A stretch of 54,793 bases of DNA from the NCBI GenBank assembly GCA_964528645.1, contig CAZGSR010000017.1:1-54793 (forward strand). Direction: 5' to 3'. Each line of letters starts with the position of its first letter. The first letter of the stretch is position 1. The position numbers were made by a program, and so were the translations under genes. A model generated the notes under the pieces. That model was not told where the DNA came from. It ran no database searches and saw nothing but the letters and a program-made list of their open reading frames with translations. The stretch comes from UBA5734 sp964528645 (GTDB taxonomy: Bacteria; Bacillota; Clostridia; Saccharofermentanales; UBA5734). Below, piece after piece: positions 33,626-42,139 of the stretch.

Positions 33626-35437
33626 ATGGATCCAGAAAACCACGCCGGTAGTCCACCCTTTGCCAGCATCGAGAATGTCAGTTTCTCCTATCTCCAACAT
33701 GGACACGAGCCGATCCAGGCCCTGTCACACGTATCTCTCGATCTGAAGAAAGGTAGCCATACGGCCATACTGGGCCGCAATGGATCAGGCAAATCGACCC
33801 TGGCCCGCCTGATCAATGCGCTCGAACTTCCATCCGAGGGCGCTATCATTGTCTCTGGCTACGATACCCGGAACGATGAGAGCATCTGGGAAGTCCGGCG
33901 CCAGTGCGGCATGGTATTCCAGAATCCGGACAACCAGATCGTTGGAACCACCGTTGAAGAAGATGTGGCATTCGGACCGGAAAACCTGGGTTTCCCCCAG
34001 CCAGAGATCCGGCTGGCGGTTGACAAGGCTCTGGCCCGGGTCAATTTGCTGGCCATGGCAGAGCGCCCGCCTCATTTGTTATCAGGAGGCCAGAAGCAGA
34101 AGCTGGCCATCGCCGGCATCCTGGCGATGCAGCCTTCCTGCCTGATACTGGACGAAGCAACCTCCATGCTCGATCCAGCAACCCGGACCGATTTCATGGC
34201 TCTGGTAGCTGATTTGATCCGGGAACAAGGTTTGACCGTGATCAACATCACGCACCATATGGAAGAGGCCTTGCTGGCAGACAGGGTGGTCATCATGAAT
34301 GATGGCCATGTGATTCTGTCCGGGACCCCGGCTGAAGTGTTTGATCGTGTTCAGCTGGTCAAGAACCAGGGACTGGATGTGCCTGTGCATGGCGAGATCC
34401 TCAACCGGATTGCCGAACTGACCGCGCAGAAGCCCAGACCATTCGAAAGCACGGACTGGGTTGCTGCCAGCAAAGCAGTCTCCCGTCTGCTCAGGTCTGC
34501 TGGGAAAAGCAAGCTCGAGGCTTTGCACAAGGACTACGCCCGGCGCCAGGAAACGGCACGGACCTTTGCCAGTGTCGGGGACCCTGTGATCTCGGTCGAG
34601 AACCTGTCTTTCACCTATTCATCCGGCACAACCCTGGAATCCAAGGCTTTGCGCAATGTCAGCTTCGATGTCCGCAAAGGTGAATTGCTCGGCATCATCG
34701 GCCACAGTGGATCTGGCAAGTCGACCCTGATCCAGCATTTGAACGGCCTGCTGCGCACCCAGTCAGGTAAGGTGACTGTCCTTGGCCACGATGCATCGGA
34801 GAACCAGGCGATCCGCCGCATCCGCCGCCATGTCGGGCTTTTGTTCCAATATCCGGAACACCAGTTGTTTGAGGAAACAGTCTTCCAGGACATCGCCTTT
34901 GGCCCTCGCCGGCTTGGCCTCGATGCAGCGGAAGTCGAAAAGCGGGTGCTGTGGGCTGCGCGAATTGTCGGGCTGACCGACGAAGAGCTGGAACGGTCAC
35001 CCTTTGAGCTGTCCGGTGGCCAGCGCCGCCGTGCAGCCATTGCCGGTGTGATTGCCATGCGGCCGGAAGTTCTGATCCTGGACGAACCTGCGGCTGGCCT
35101 GGATCCGGCGGGGCGCGAGGAAATTCTCGGCTATGCTGCCCGCCTGCGCGATGAAGGATCGACAGTCATCCTGGTTTCGCACAGCATGGAGGATGTTGCC
35201 CGCCTTTCAGACCGGGTCCTGGCACTCAAAGACGGCGCTGTGATTTTATTCGGAACCCCGGCAGAGGTTTTTGCCCAGACAGAAACATTGCTGGCGGCAG
35301 ACTTGTCTGTCCCGCGCACGGCTGCTTTCCTCAGGGATATGAAAGCCGATTTTCCGGATCTGTCTGACCAGTGCTATACAGTGGAATCCGCAGTTTATGA
35401 ATTGATCCGGGCTGCAGCAGGGAGGATTGAGGAATGA
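33626..35437 (+). CDS. fused energy-coupling factor ATPase EcfA1-EcfA2
   Basis: 603 residues holding two complete ABC ATPase domains. Domain 1 (about 14-240, EcfA1-like): Walker A GRNGSGKST 50-58, Q-loop FQNPDNQIVGTTVEEDVAFGPEN, LSGGQKQK 152-159, ILDEATSMLDP 174-184. Domain 2 (about 322-550, EcfA2-like): Walker A GHSGSGKST 359-367, FQYPEHQLFEETV 408-420, LSGGQRRR 462-469, ILDEPAAGLDP 484-494. A linker of about 80 residues joins them. These are normally two adjacent genes (ecfA1, ecfA2), here one continuous frame. Both catalytic Glu are present. It powers vitamin uptake with EcfT and an S component. An in-frame TTG at 33620 is better spaced from AAGGGG (6 bases versus 12) and could be the true start. 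Confidence 0.92.
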   Translation: MDPENHAGSPPFASIENVSFSYLQHGHEPIQALSHVSLDLKKGSHTAILGRNGSGKSTLARLINALELPSEGAIIVSGYDTRNDESIWEVRRQCGMVFQNPDNQIVGTTVEEDVAFGPENLGFPQPEIRLAVDKALARVNLLAMAERPPHLLSGGQKQKLAIAGILAMQPSCLILDEATSMLDPATRTDFMALVADLIREQGLTVINITHHMEEALLADRVVIMNDGHVILSGTPAEVFDRVQLVKNQGLDVPVHGEILNRIAELTAQKPRPFESTDWVAASKAVSRLLRSAGKSKLEALHKDYARRQETARTFASVGDPVISVENLSFTYSSGTTLESKALRNVSFDVRKGELLGIIGHSGSGKSTLIQHLNGLLRTQSGKVTVLGHDASENQAIRRIRRHVGLLFQYPEHQLFEETVFQDIAFGPRRLGLDAAEVEKRVLWAARIVGLTDEELERSPFELSGGQRRRAAIAGVIAMRPEVLILDEPAAGLDPAGREEILGYAARLRDEGSTVILVSHSMEDVARLSDRVLALKDGAVILFGTPAEVFAQTETLLAADLSVPRTAAFLRDMKADFPDLSDQCYTVESAVYELIRAAAGRIEE

Positions 35438-36240
35438 TCAGCAACATCTCACTGGGCCGCTTTTATCCTGCCTCGTCGCTCTTGCACCGGCTCGACCCCA
35501 GGACCAAGATCCTTGCTGCCATCCTGATGATGGCGGTGACCTTCCTTTCGCGCGATTTGCTGCCGATGGCTTACCTGGGCCTTGTGACCGTTGGCTTGAT
35601 CGGTTTGTCGCGGGTGCCAGTCAAGCAAGTCCTGGTCAGTCTGCGCCCCATGCTGTTTATCCTCCTGTTTGCAGTCGTGCTCAATATCCTGACTGTCAGC
35701 GGCGATCCGCTTGTGACGGTGGGTCCGGTAACCATCAGCAAACAAGGTCTGGTCACTGCCCTGCGCATGGGATCGCGTCTCGTCTTGCTGATCTTAAACA
35801 CCACGTTGCTCCTGACCTTGACCACAACCCCGATCCATGTGTCTGACGCGCTGGAGAATCTGCTCGGCCCTTTGCGCAAAATTGGCTTTCCAGCCCATGA
35901 AATGGCCATGATGATGTCGATCGCCCTGCGGTTTGTCCCGACTCTGCTGGAAGAAACAGACAAGATCATGAAAGCGCAGTCGTCTCGCGGTGCTGATTAT
36001 GACACCGGTGGTCTGATCGCCCGGGCACGCGGCCTGGTTTCCGTGCTTATCCCGCTTTTTGTCAGTGCCTTCAAGCGGGCTGAGGATCTGGCTGTGGCCA
36101 TGGAAGCCCGCTGCTACCGTGGCGGGGAATCCAGGACACGCTTGCGCGTGATGAAATACCAGACCCGGGACGTGCTTTTCGGAATCGCGATCAGCCTGGT
36201 CTGCCTGGCGATTCTTCTGTTGCGATTCTGGCCTGGCTGA
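35434..36240 (+). CDS. ecfT: energy-coupling factor transporter transmembrane protein EcfT
   Basis: 268 residues with several membrane segments. It begins ISNISLGRFYPASSLLHRLDPRTKI, the standard EcfT start. The coupling helices carry the ARG-like motifs: AQSSRGADYDTGG (about 180-192) and AMEARCYRGGESRTR (about 222-236). It connects the ATPase pair with exchangeable S components. The start overlaps the EcfA stop (ATGA). BioY, encoded 14 kb away, is one likely partner. Confidence 0.95.
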   Translation: MISNISLGRFYPASSLLHRLDPRTKILAAILMMAVTFLSRDLLPMAYLGLVTVGLIGLSRVPVKQVLVSLRPMLFILLFAVVLNILTVSGDPLVTVGPVTISKQGLVTALRMGSRLVLLILNTTLLLTLTTTPIHVSDALENLLGPLRKIGFPAHEMAMMMSIALRFVPTLLEETDKIMKAQSSRGADYDTGGLIARARGLVSVLIPLFVSAFKRAEDLAVAMEARCYRGGESRTRLRVMKYQTRDVLFGIAISLVCLAILLLRFWPG

Positions 36241-36249
36241 GTCCGAGAC

Positions 36250-36278
36250 TGGCCATGCAACCGGTTGCCGGTTATAAT
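36250..36278 (+). promoter_or_regulatory. possible promoter of the ROK kinase gene
   Basis: TATAAT at 36273-36278 with a weak TGGCCA at 36250-36255, 17 bases apart, about 41 bases before the ATG. Confidence 0.5.
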
Positions 36279-36319
36279 GAAAAGCATCTATTTTCCTGAA
36301 ATCAGTTGGAGGGATAGCC

Positions 36320-37303
36320 ATGAAGAAATACATTGGCATCGATCTGGGCGGTACGAATATCAAAGTCGGGCTGGTTGACGAGACCGGCACCATCGTCCAC
36401 AAGAAAAGCATCAAAACTCAGGCCGAGCGCACCGGTGAAGCCATCGTCGCCGACATGGCCCGGGTGACACTGGAAGTCATCGCCGAGGCAGGCTGCACAC
36501 AAAGTGATGTCGAATCGATCGGCATCGGATCCCCCGGAACCCCCAATAATAAGACCGGCGAGCTGATTGTTGCCTACAATCTGCCCTTCCGCCACATGCC
36601 GATGCGACGCGAAATGAAAAAGACTGTCTCCCTGCCGGTCTACATCGACAACGATGCCAATGTCGCTGCCCTGGCGGAGAGTGAATTCGGTGCCGCCCGT
36701 GGCAGCTCCTCCAGTGTGACCATCACCCTGGGCACTGGTGTGGGTGGCGGCATTGTCATCAACAATCGTATTTTCAGCGGCTTCAATAACGCTGGTTCCG
36801 AGATCGGCCATATGGTCATCAAAAGTGGCGGTGAAGCCTGCACGTGCGGCCGCAAGGGGTGCCTTGAGGCCTATGCTTCAGCCACCGCCCTGATCCGTGA
36901 CACCGAGCGGGCTGCCGTACAAAATCCCGCATCGATCCTCAATGCCATGATCGCAGAAAATGGCGGCAAGGCCAGTGGCCGGTCGTCTTTTGATGCCATG
37001 CGCCAGGGCGATGCCGTAGCGACAACGGTCGTTGCTGACTATATCGAAATGCTGTCCGAAGGCCTGGCCAATGTCATCAATACTTTCATGCCGGAGATTA
37101 TTGTCATCGGCGGCGGTGTCTGCAATGAAGGTGATGCCCTGATGGTCCCTCTGCTGGAAAAAACATATGACAAGGCCAAATCCTTTCTGGCGGAAGGTGT
37201 ACCAACCCCGAAAATCCGCGTGGCCGAAATGGGTAATGATGCCGGAATCGTCGGTGCTGCCATGATGGGCCGCCGCTGCCTCGAAGACGGCCTGCCAGGC
37301 TGA
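36320..37303 (+). CDS. ROK-family sugar kinase (probable glucokinase)
   Basis: 327 residues. N-terminal ATP site GIDLGGTNIKVGLVD (5-19), catalytic DNDANVAAL (about 109-117), second phosphate loop TLGTGVGGGIV (about 133-143) and the ROK zinc motif CTCGRKGCLE. Length and motifs fit ROK glucokinases of Bacillota, though N-acetylmannosamine or fructose kinases look alike. There is no N-terminal HTH, so it is an enzyme and not a NagC/XylR-type repressor. The ribosome binding site GGAGG is about eight bases upstream. Confidence 0.88.
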   Translation: MKKYIGIDLGGTNIKVGLVDETGTIVHKKSIKTQAERTGEAIVADMARVTLEVIAEAGCTQSDVESIGIGSPGTPNNKTGELIVAYNLPFRHMPMRREMKKTVSLPVYIDNDANVAALAESEFGAARGSSSSVTITLGTGVGGGIVINNRIFSGFNNAGSEIGHMVIKSGGEACTCGRKGCLEAYASATALIRDTERAAVQNPASILNAMIAENGGKASGRSSFDAMRQGDAVATTVVADYIEMLSEGLANVINTFMPEIIVIGGGVCNEGDALMVPLLEKTYDKAKSFLAEGVPTPKIRVAEMGNDAGIVGAAMMGRRCLEDGLPG

Positions 37304-37307
37304 GACT

Positions 37308-38093
37308 GTGCCAGATTGCCGCCGCATCGCCTTGCTTCTGGAATATGACGGGTATGACTTCCATGGTTTCCAGGACCAGGGTGAGCTTCGCACGGTACAA
37401 CAGGTGGTGCAGAATGCCCTGCGGGACTTGAGTGGTGAAGCAGACCTCCAGATTATCAGCAGCAGCCGGACTGACCAGGGGGTTCATGCCCGCGGTCTCG
37501 TCTGCCATCTGGATACGGCCCTGAATGTCCCGCTGGACCGACTGCCCCTGGCTCTGAACAACCGCCTGCCTGATGATGTGGCTCTGCTGGCCGCAACAGA
37601 AGCACCGCCTGGCTTTCACGCCCGCTACGACGCCGTCGGCAAGATCTACACCTACCGCTACTATCTGTCACCGACCCGGCCTGTCCTGTCCCGCCATCAG
37701 GCGCCGCATGTCTTCGGGCCAGTCGATCTCGATCGCATGCGGGAAGCATTGCCCTACCTGTGCGGAACACATGACTTTTATGCCTTCATGGACCAGAACA
37801 ACAATCCCAAGCATACAACAATCCGCACCATCCACCAGCTGGACCTGACCTTTGACCGCCCCTTTCTCACCTTGCATGTGAACGGGAATGGCTTTCTCTA
37901 TCACATGGTCAGGATCCTGGCCGGGACAGTGCTGGCTGTCGGCCAGGACAAGATCAGACCCCAGGATATCCCGCAGATCCTGCGTTCACGTGACCGTCGT
38001 CTGGCCGGGAAAACCATGCCGCCCCAGGGCCTGTGCCTGGAGACGGTCCTGTACCCATTCCCCCTGTTTGAGCCAATGGAGGCACGATTATGA
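37308..38093 (+). CDS. truA: tRNA pseudouridine(38-40) synthase TruA
   Basis: 261 residues. Catalytic Asp56 lies in SSSRTDQGVHARG. Other TruA marks are LLEYDGYDFHGFQDQ at the start, ALNNRLPDDV, GFHARYDAVGKIYTYRYY and NGFLYHMVRILAGTVL. It modifies U38-U40 of tRNA anticodon stems. It starts with GTG four bases after the kinase stop and overlaps the next gene by four bases, so it is cotranscribed. Confidence 0.95.
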   Translation: MPDCRRIALLLEYDGYDFHGFQDQGELRTVQQVVQNALRDLSGEADLQIISSSRTDQGVHARGLVCHLDTALNVPLDRLPLALNNRLPDDVALLAATEAPPGFHARYDAVGKIYTYRYYLSPTRPVLSRHQAPHVFGPVDLDRMREALPYLCGTHDFYAFMDQNNNPKHTTIRTIHQLDLTFDRPFLTLHVNGNGFLYHMVRILAGTVLAVGQDKIRPQDIPQILRSRDRRLAGKTMPPQGLCLETVLYPFPLFEPMEARL

Positions 38094-39553
38094 CAAACAT
38101 CCGCTGGACCGACCGGACCAACATGACTCTGCTGACCGATTTTTACGAACTGACCATGTCAAAAGGCTATCTCGACAATGATATGGCCGATACAGTGGCC
38201 TATTTTGACCTGTTTTTCCGCCAGGTTCCCCAGGAAGGCGGTTTTGCCATCATGGCCGGCGTAGAGCAGATGATCGAATATTTGAGGGATCTGACCTTTA
38301 CCGAGGAGGATCTGGCTTATCTGGCCAGCCATGATGTGTTTGATGACCGTTTCATCGAATTCCTGCGCCAGTTCAAATTCACCTGTGATGTCTGGGCCAT
38401 CCCGGAAGGAACGCCGATCTTTCCCAATGAACCGATCGTCAAGGTGCGAGGCCCGATCATCCAGGCCCAGATGATCGAAACCATGCTTCTGGTCACCATC
38501 AACCACCAGAGCCTGATCGCCACAAAAACCGCCCGCATCGTCCGTGCAGCAAAAGGGCGCCCCGTGCTCGAGTTTGGTTCGCGCCGGGCCCAGGGCTATG
38601 ACGCGGCAGTCCTGGGTGCGAGAGCTGCCTACATCGCCGGAGCAGCCGGAACCTCGTGCACCTTGTGTGGCGAGCATTTCAATATCCCTGTGCTCGGAAC
38701 CATGGCCCATAGCTGGATCCAGGCGTTCCCGGACGAATTTTCTGCTTTTGCCGCCTATGCCCGTTCGTTTCCGTCCGACACCGTCCTTCTGGTCGATACC
38801 TATAACACCTTGCATTCCGGCGTCCCCAATGCCATCCGCACCGCCCGCGAAGTGCTCGAGCCGATGGGGCACCGGTTGCATGGCATCCGGATCGACAGTG
38901 GCGACCTGGCTTACCTGACAGTCAAGGCCCGTGAAATGCTGGACCAGGCTGGGCTTACTGATTGCAGGATCACCGTCAGCAACGCGCTGGATGAATACAT
39001 CATCCGGGACCTGATTGTCCAAGGCGCAGCCGTTGATTCCTTCGGAGTCGGCGAACGCCTGATCACTTCCCGGGCAGAGCCTGTTTTTGGTGGCGTTTAT
39101 AAACTGGCTGCCATCGAGGATCAGGGGCAAGTCGTTCCGCGGATGAAATTCTCTGAAAACGCCACCAAGATCACCAATCCCGGCAACAAGTCCGTCTGGC
39201 GCTTCTACGATAAAAGCAGCGGCAAAGCCATTGCCGATGTCATCGGCCTGGCCGAGGAGACCATCTCTGAGAACGAGCCCTACGAGATTTTCGATCCGCT
39301 GCACACCTGGAAGCGCAAGACGTTGACGAATTTCACAGTCCGCTCCCTGCTGGAGCCAGTCTTCATTGCCGGCGAGCTTGTCTATCCCCACCGTTCGATC
39401 GAGGAGATCCGCAAAGAGTGCGCCCATGAACTCGACCGTCTCTGGGAATCCCTCAAACGGTTTGAAAACCCGCAGAGTTACTACGTCGACCTGTCCCAGA
39501 AACTCTGGGACACTCGCAACCAGCTGCTCATCCAGGCCGAAGCCTCATCCTGA
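38090..39553 (+). CDS. pncB: nicotinate phosphoribosyltransferase
   Basis: 487 residues, the long bacterial form. It makes nicotinate mononucleotide from nicotinate, PRPP and ATP (NAD salvage). Recognised by NMTLLTDFYELTMSKGYL, FRQVPQEGGFAIMAG, EFGSRRAQGYDAA (about 161-173), LLVDTYNTLHSG, HGIRIDSGDLAYL and FGVGERLITS. It is linked by an ATGA overlap to truA. An ECF module upstream raises the idea of niacin uptake, but no niacin S component is seen. Confidence 0.95.
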   Translation: MTNIRWTDRTNMTLLTDFYELTMSKGYLDNDMADTVAYFDLFFRQVPQEGGFAIMAGVEQMIEYLRDLTFTEEDLAYLASHDVFDDRFIEFLRQFKFTCDVWAIPEGTPIFPNEPIVKVRGPIIQAQMIETMLLVTINHQSLIATKTARIVRAAKGRPVLEFGSRRAQGYDAAVLGARAAYIAGAAGTSCTLCGEHFNIPVLGTMAHSWIQAFPDEFSAFAAYARSFPSDTVLLVDTYNTLHSGVPNAIRTAREVLEPMGHRLHGIRIDSGDLAYLTVKAREMLDQAGLTDCRITVSNALDEYIIRDLIVQGAAVDSFGVGERLITSRAEPVFGGVYKLAAIEDQGQVVPRMKFSENATKITNPGNKSVWRFYDKSSGKAIADVIGLAEETISENEPYEIFDPLHTWKRKTLTNFTVRSLLEPVFIAGELVYPHRSIEEIRKECAHELDRLWESLKRFENPQSYYVDLSQKLWDTRNQLLIQAEASS

Positions 39554-39619
39554 CAGCCACGTGCCCTGCCGGGACTGTCCTATGGTAAAATAGAAAAAAC
39601 ACAATGAAAGGACTTTCAA

Positions 39620-40111
39620 ATGGCTATCTATGCAAACATCACCATGGAGTCCGGTAAAAAAATCCGGCTCAAACTCGATCCCGACAATGCTCCCAAGACA
39701 GTTAAAAACTTCACGGACCTCGCCGAAGCCGGCTTTTACAACGGACTGATTTTCCACCGCGTCATCAGCGGGTTCATGATCCAGGGCGGCTGCCCCCAGG
39801 GCACAGGCACGGGTGGCCCCGGCTACCAGATCAAAGGTGAATTCTCCAGTAATGGCGTGCCGAACCAGATCCGCCACACCCGCGGCGTCATCTCAATGGC
39901 CCGGGCCATGCACCCTGATTCGGCCGGATCCCAGTTCTTCATCATGCATGCGCCAGCCCCACATCTCGATGGCCAGTATGCGGCTTTTGGCTCAGTTGTC
40001 GAGGGTCTTGAGGTCGTTGACGAGATCGCTTCAGTCAAGACAGATCGCGGCGATCGTCCACAAGTTGAACAGAAAATGGCCAAAATCGAGATTGAACGAG
40101 ACGATACTTGA
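39620..40111 (+). CDS. peptidyl-prolyl cis-trans isomerase, cyclophilin type
   Basis: 163 residues with no signal peptide, so cytoplasmic. Active-site marks: FHRVISGFMIQGGCPQGTGTGGPGY (about 45-70, Arg and Gln conserved), SMARAMHPDSAGSQFFI, and HLDGQYAAFGSVVEGLEVV. Family length fits. The ribosome binding site is GAAAGGAC eight bases upstream. It stands alone after pncB. Confidence 0.93.
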   Translation: MAIYANITMESGKKIRLKLDPDNAPKTVKNFTDLAEAGFYNGLIFHRVISGFMIQGGCPQGTGTGGPGYQIKGEFSSNGVPNQIRHTRGVISMARAMHPDSAGSQFFIMHAPAPHLDGQYAAFGSVVEGLEVVDEIASVKTDRGDRPQVEQKMAKIEIERDDT

Positions 40112-40182
40112 TGCAAGATGCACAAAAAACAGCCTGAGAATCGTCAGAATGCCAGACTATTGAGTGCTAAACCCTTAATCGC

Positions 40183-40211
40183 TTGCCAGACGACACGGGC
40201 TATGGTACTAT
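40183..40211 (+). promoter_or_regulatory. possible promoter of the zinc-ribbon gene
   Basis: TTGCCA (40183-40188), 17 bases, TACTAT (40206-40211), giving a leader of about 130 bases before the ATG at 40347. The leader shows no clear structure. Confidence 0.45.
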
Positions 40212-40346
40212 TGCCCAAGGTCATGCTCTAATCTGTACGCACAAGGATCCCATAGCCTGCTTTGAACCATCGGACAGGTCAATTGGCGAGAACCTTCACG
40301 GTCGTCGATAGAAAATGCCCGAAAAATTTAAAGGAGGCATACCATC

Positions 40347-40523
40347 ATGCCGGACAAAACACTGAATTGCAAAGATTGCGGAGTTGAATTCATCTTCAGC
40401 GAAGGCGAACAGGCTTTCTACGCTGAAAAGGGCTTCACCAATGAGCCCCTCCGTTGCCCGGATTGCCGCAGAGCCAGAAAGCAGCAGCGCAACAACGAGC
40501 GTTACAACAACAACAGCTGGTAA
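40347..40523 (+). CDS. small zinc-ribbon protein
   Basis: 58 residues: MPDKTLNCKDCGVEF then LRCPDCRRARKQQR, a two-CxxC zinc ribbon (C8, C11, C37, C40), followed by an Arg/Gln/Asn-rich tail ending NNNSW. It has a strong AAGGAGG ribosome binding site and its own terminator, so it is well supported despite its size. Such treble-clef ribbons are found as stand-alone proteins in many Bacillota with no known function. RNA or DNA binding is possible from the basic tail. Confidence 0.85.
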   Translation: MPDKTLNCKDCGVEFIFSEGEQAFYAEKGFTNEPLRCPDCRRARKQQRNNERYNNNSW

Positions 40524-40548
40524 TCGGCCGAAGCATCGCTTCACTCAG

Positions 40549-40580
40549 GACCGTCTCTCGCAAGGGAGACGGTCTTTTTA
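40549..40580 (+). terminator. intrinsic terminator of the zinc-ribbon gene
   Basis: Arms GACCGTCTC (40549-40557) and GAGACGGTC (40566-40574) with loop TCGCAAGG, then TTTTTA. Confidence 0.9.
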
Positions 40581-40692
40581 TGTTCAGTTTTCTGACGCCA
40601 TTTGGTCGAGCCGATGTCAAATGGAATATTCGATAAAGTTTGTGGAATTTCGAGTAAAGACAAACCACAGCCAGACTTGCTAAGCTTACGCC

Positions 40693-41631
40693 ATGAGAAC
40701 GGTTGCACGCTTTACATCGATTCTGCTGCCTATCCTGCTGGTCCTTCTGTCAGTGCTCGTAACGACCGGCTGCACGGCAAATGACCCGCCGCGGTATGCG
40801 CTTTGCATGAGTCATCTGACCAACCATTTTACCAACACGCTGGCTGCGTCGGCTCGTGCCAGAGCCAGTGAGCTGGGTGTGGAGCTGATCGTACTTGATG
40901 CTCAGCAGGATATTGCCCGGCAAAAGGGCCAGATCGAAACGCTGCTCGGAGACGGCATTGCTGGCCTGGTGATCGAGCCTGTGGCAGAAACTGGATTGGA
41001 AAACGTTCTCGCGACAGCCAGGAAGGAACAGATTCCGGTTGTCCTTGTCACCCAGAGGGTCAACGATCCGGCATCTTATGATTGCTTCGTCGGTACGGAT
41101 TCTTTTATCGGTGGCCAACGCGAAATGACCGCCTGCGTCGAAGCCATCGGTCGCAAGGGTGACGTCGCAGTTCTAAAAGGTCCAGTCGGTTCCCAGGCAG
41201 CCCGTGCACGCTATGCCGGTTACCTGACTGTCTTGCAAGACCAGCCTGATGTTCGGATCGTGGCTGAGCTCAATGCCGACTGGAAAACTGACAAGGCAGA
41301 GGCCATTGTCAACAACTGGCTCCTGGCTGGCAAACCAATGGATGCGATTGTCGCCCAGAATGACGAAATGGCGATCGGAGCAGTAAACGCCTTGCGTACA
41401 GCTGGTCTGACCGGTCTGATCCAGGTTTTTGGCATGGACGCTTCCGACCAGGCCTTGCAGGCCATCCGCCAGAATGAAATGACCGCAACGGTTTCCCAGC
41501 AGACGGCCATCCAGGGCAGCAAGGCACTGGATATCTGCTACGGGCTCTCCCGCGGGGAGACTTTTCCGGATGAGATCCTCGTCCCGCAGGTACTCATCAA
41601 CAGACAAAACATCGATACGATCGAGAATTAA
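40693..41631 (+). CDS. periplasmic-binding-protein-like lipoprotein (sugar-binding, RbsB type)
   Basis: 312 residues. Signal peptide about 1-26 with lipobox VTTGC (Cys27), so anchored on the outer face of the membrane. The remainder matches the type I sugar-binding fold (Peripla_BP_4): YALCMSHLTNHFTNTLAASAR, GLVIEPVAETGLENVLATAR, VGTDSFIGGQREM and DAIVAQNDEMAIGAVNAL. No permease or ATPase is nearby. A HTH gene and a two-component pair follow, which suggests a sensing rather than transport role, as for XylFII-LytS. No good ribosome binding site precedes the ATG. Confidence 0.85.
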   Translation: MRTVARFTSILLPILLVLLSVLVTTGCTANDPPRYALCMSHLTNHFTNTLAASARARASELGVELIVLDAQQDIARQKGQIETLLGDGIAGLVIEPVAETGLENVLATARKEQIPVVLVTQRVNDPASYDCFVGTDSFIGGQREMTACVEAIGRKGDVAVLKGPVGSQAARARYAGYLTVLQDQPDVRIVAELNADWKTDKAEAIVNNWLLAGKPMDAIVAQNDEMAIGAVNALRTAGLTGLIQVFGMDASDQALQAIRQNEMTATVSQQTAIQGSKALDICYGLSRGETFPDEILVPQVLINRQNIDTIEN

Positions 41632-41644
41632 GGAGGAGCTTGCC

Positions 41645-42112
41645 ATGCCTACCATCAAATACCGGGTGAATCTTTCGCCTGTCGAACGTGGCCGACTCGA
41701 ACAGATGCTGACCTATGGACGACTCGATCGCAGGGCCAGCATGCACGTCCGTGTCCTGCTCCTGGCGGACGAGCAACGGTCCGGCAAGAAAATGAGTGAA
41801 CAGGCCATCGCCAGGGAACTCGGGATTAATTCTCAGACCGTTCATACCATTCGCCGCCGCTATTCCCTGAATGGTCTGGAAGCCGCCATCAATCGCAAGC
41901 AGCGCTCCAAAGCATCTACTGGCATGCGCATCACACCCGATGTCCGCACCCAGATCATCGCTCTCAGCCAGTCAACCCCACCTGTCGGAAAATCGCGCTG
42001 GACCCTGCGCCTTCTGGCCCATCATGCCATTGCTCAGCATATTGTCGACCGAATATCCCACGAGACAGTCGGTCAAGTCTTAAAAACAGCAGGGCAACAA
42101 GGTATAATCTAA
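41645..42112 (+). CDS. stand-alone HTH protein like the N-terminus of IS630 transposases
   Basis: 155 residues. HTH: MSEQAIARELGINSQTVHTIRRRY (about 50-73), then NGLEAAIN and RWTLRLLAHHAIAQH...RISHETVGQVLK (about 120-147). This order (HTH, RWTLRLLA, SHETV, VLK) is the DNA-binding half of IS630/Tc1-mariner transposases. The frame stops where the DDE catalytic domain would begin, and the next 27 bases lead to a kinase gene, so no DDE part remains. A good GGAGGAG ribosome binding site and tight spacing (13 bases) suggest an expressed, possibly domesticated regulator. A truncated relic is the alternative. Confidence 0.75.
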   Translation: MPTIKYRVNLSPVERGRLEQMLTYGRLDRRASMHVRVLLLADEQRSGKKMSEQAIARELGINSQTVHTIRRRYSLNGLEAAINRKQRSKASTGMRITPDVRTQIIALSQSTPPVGKSRWTLRLLAHHAIAQHIVDRISHETVGQVLKTAGQQGII

Positions 42113-42139
42113 CCATCATTTCCTCGAAAGGCATCATGC

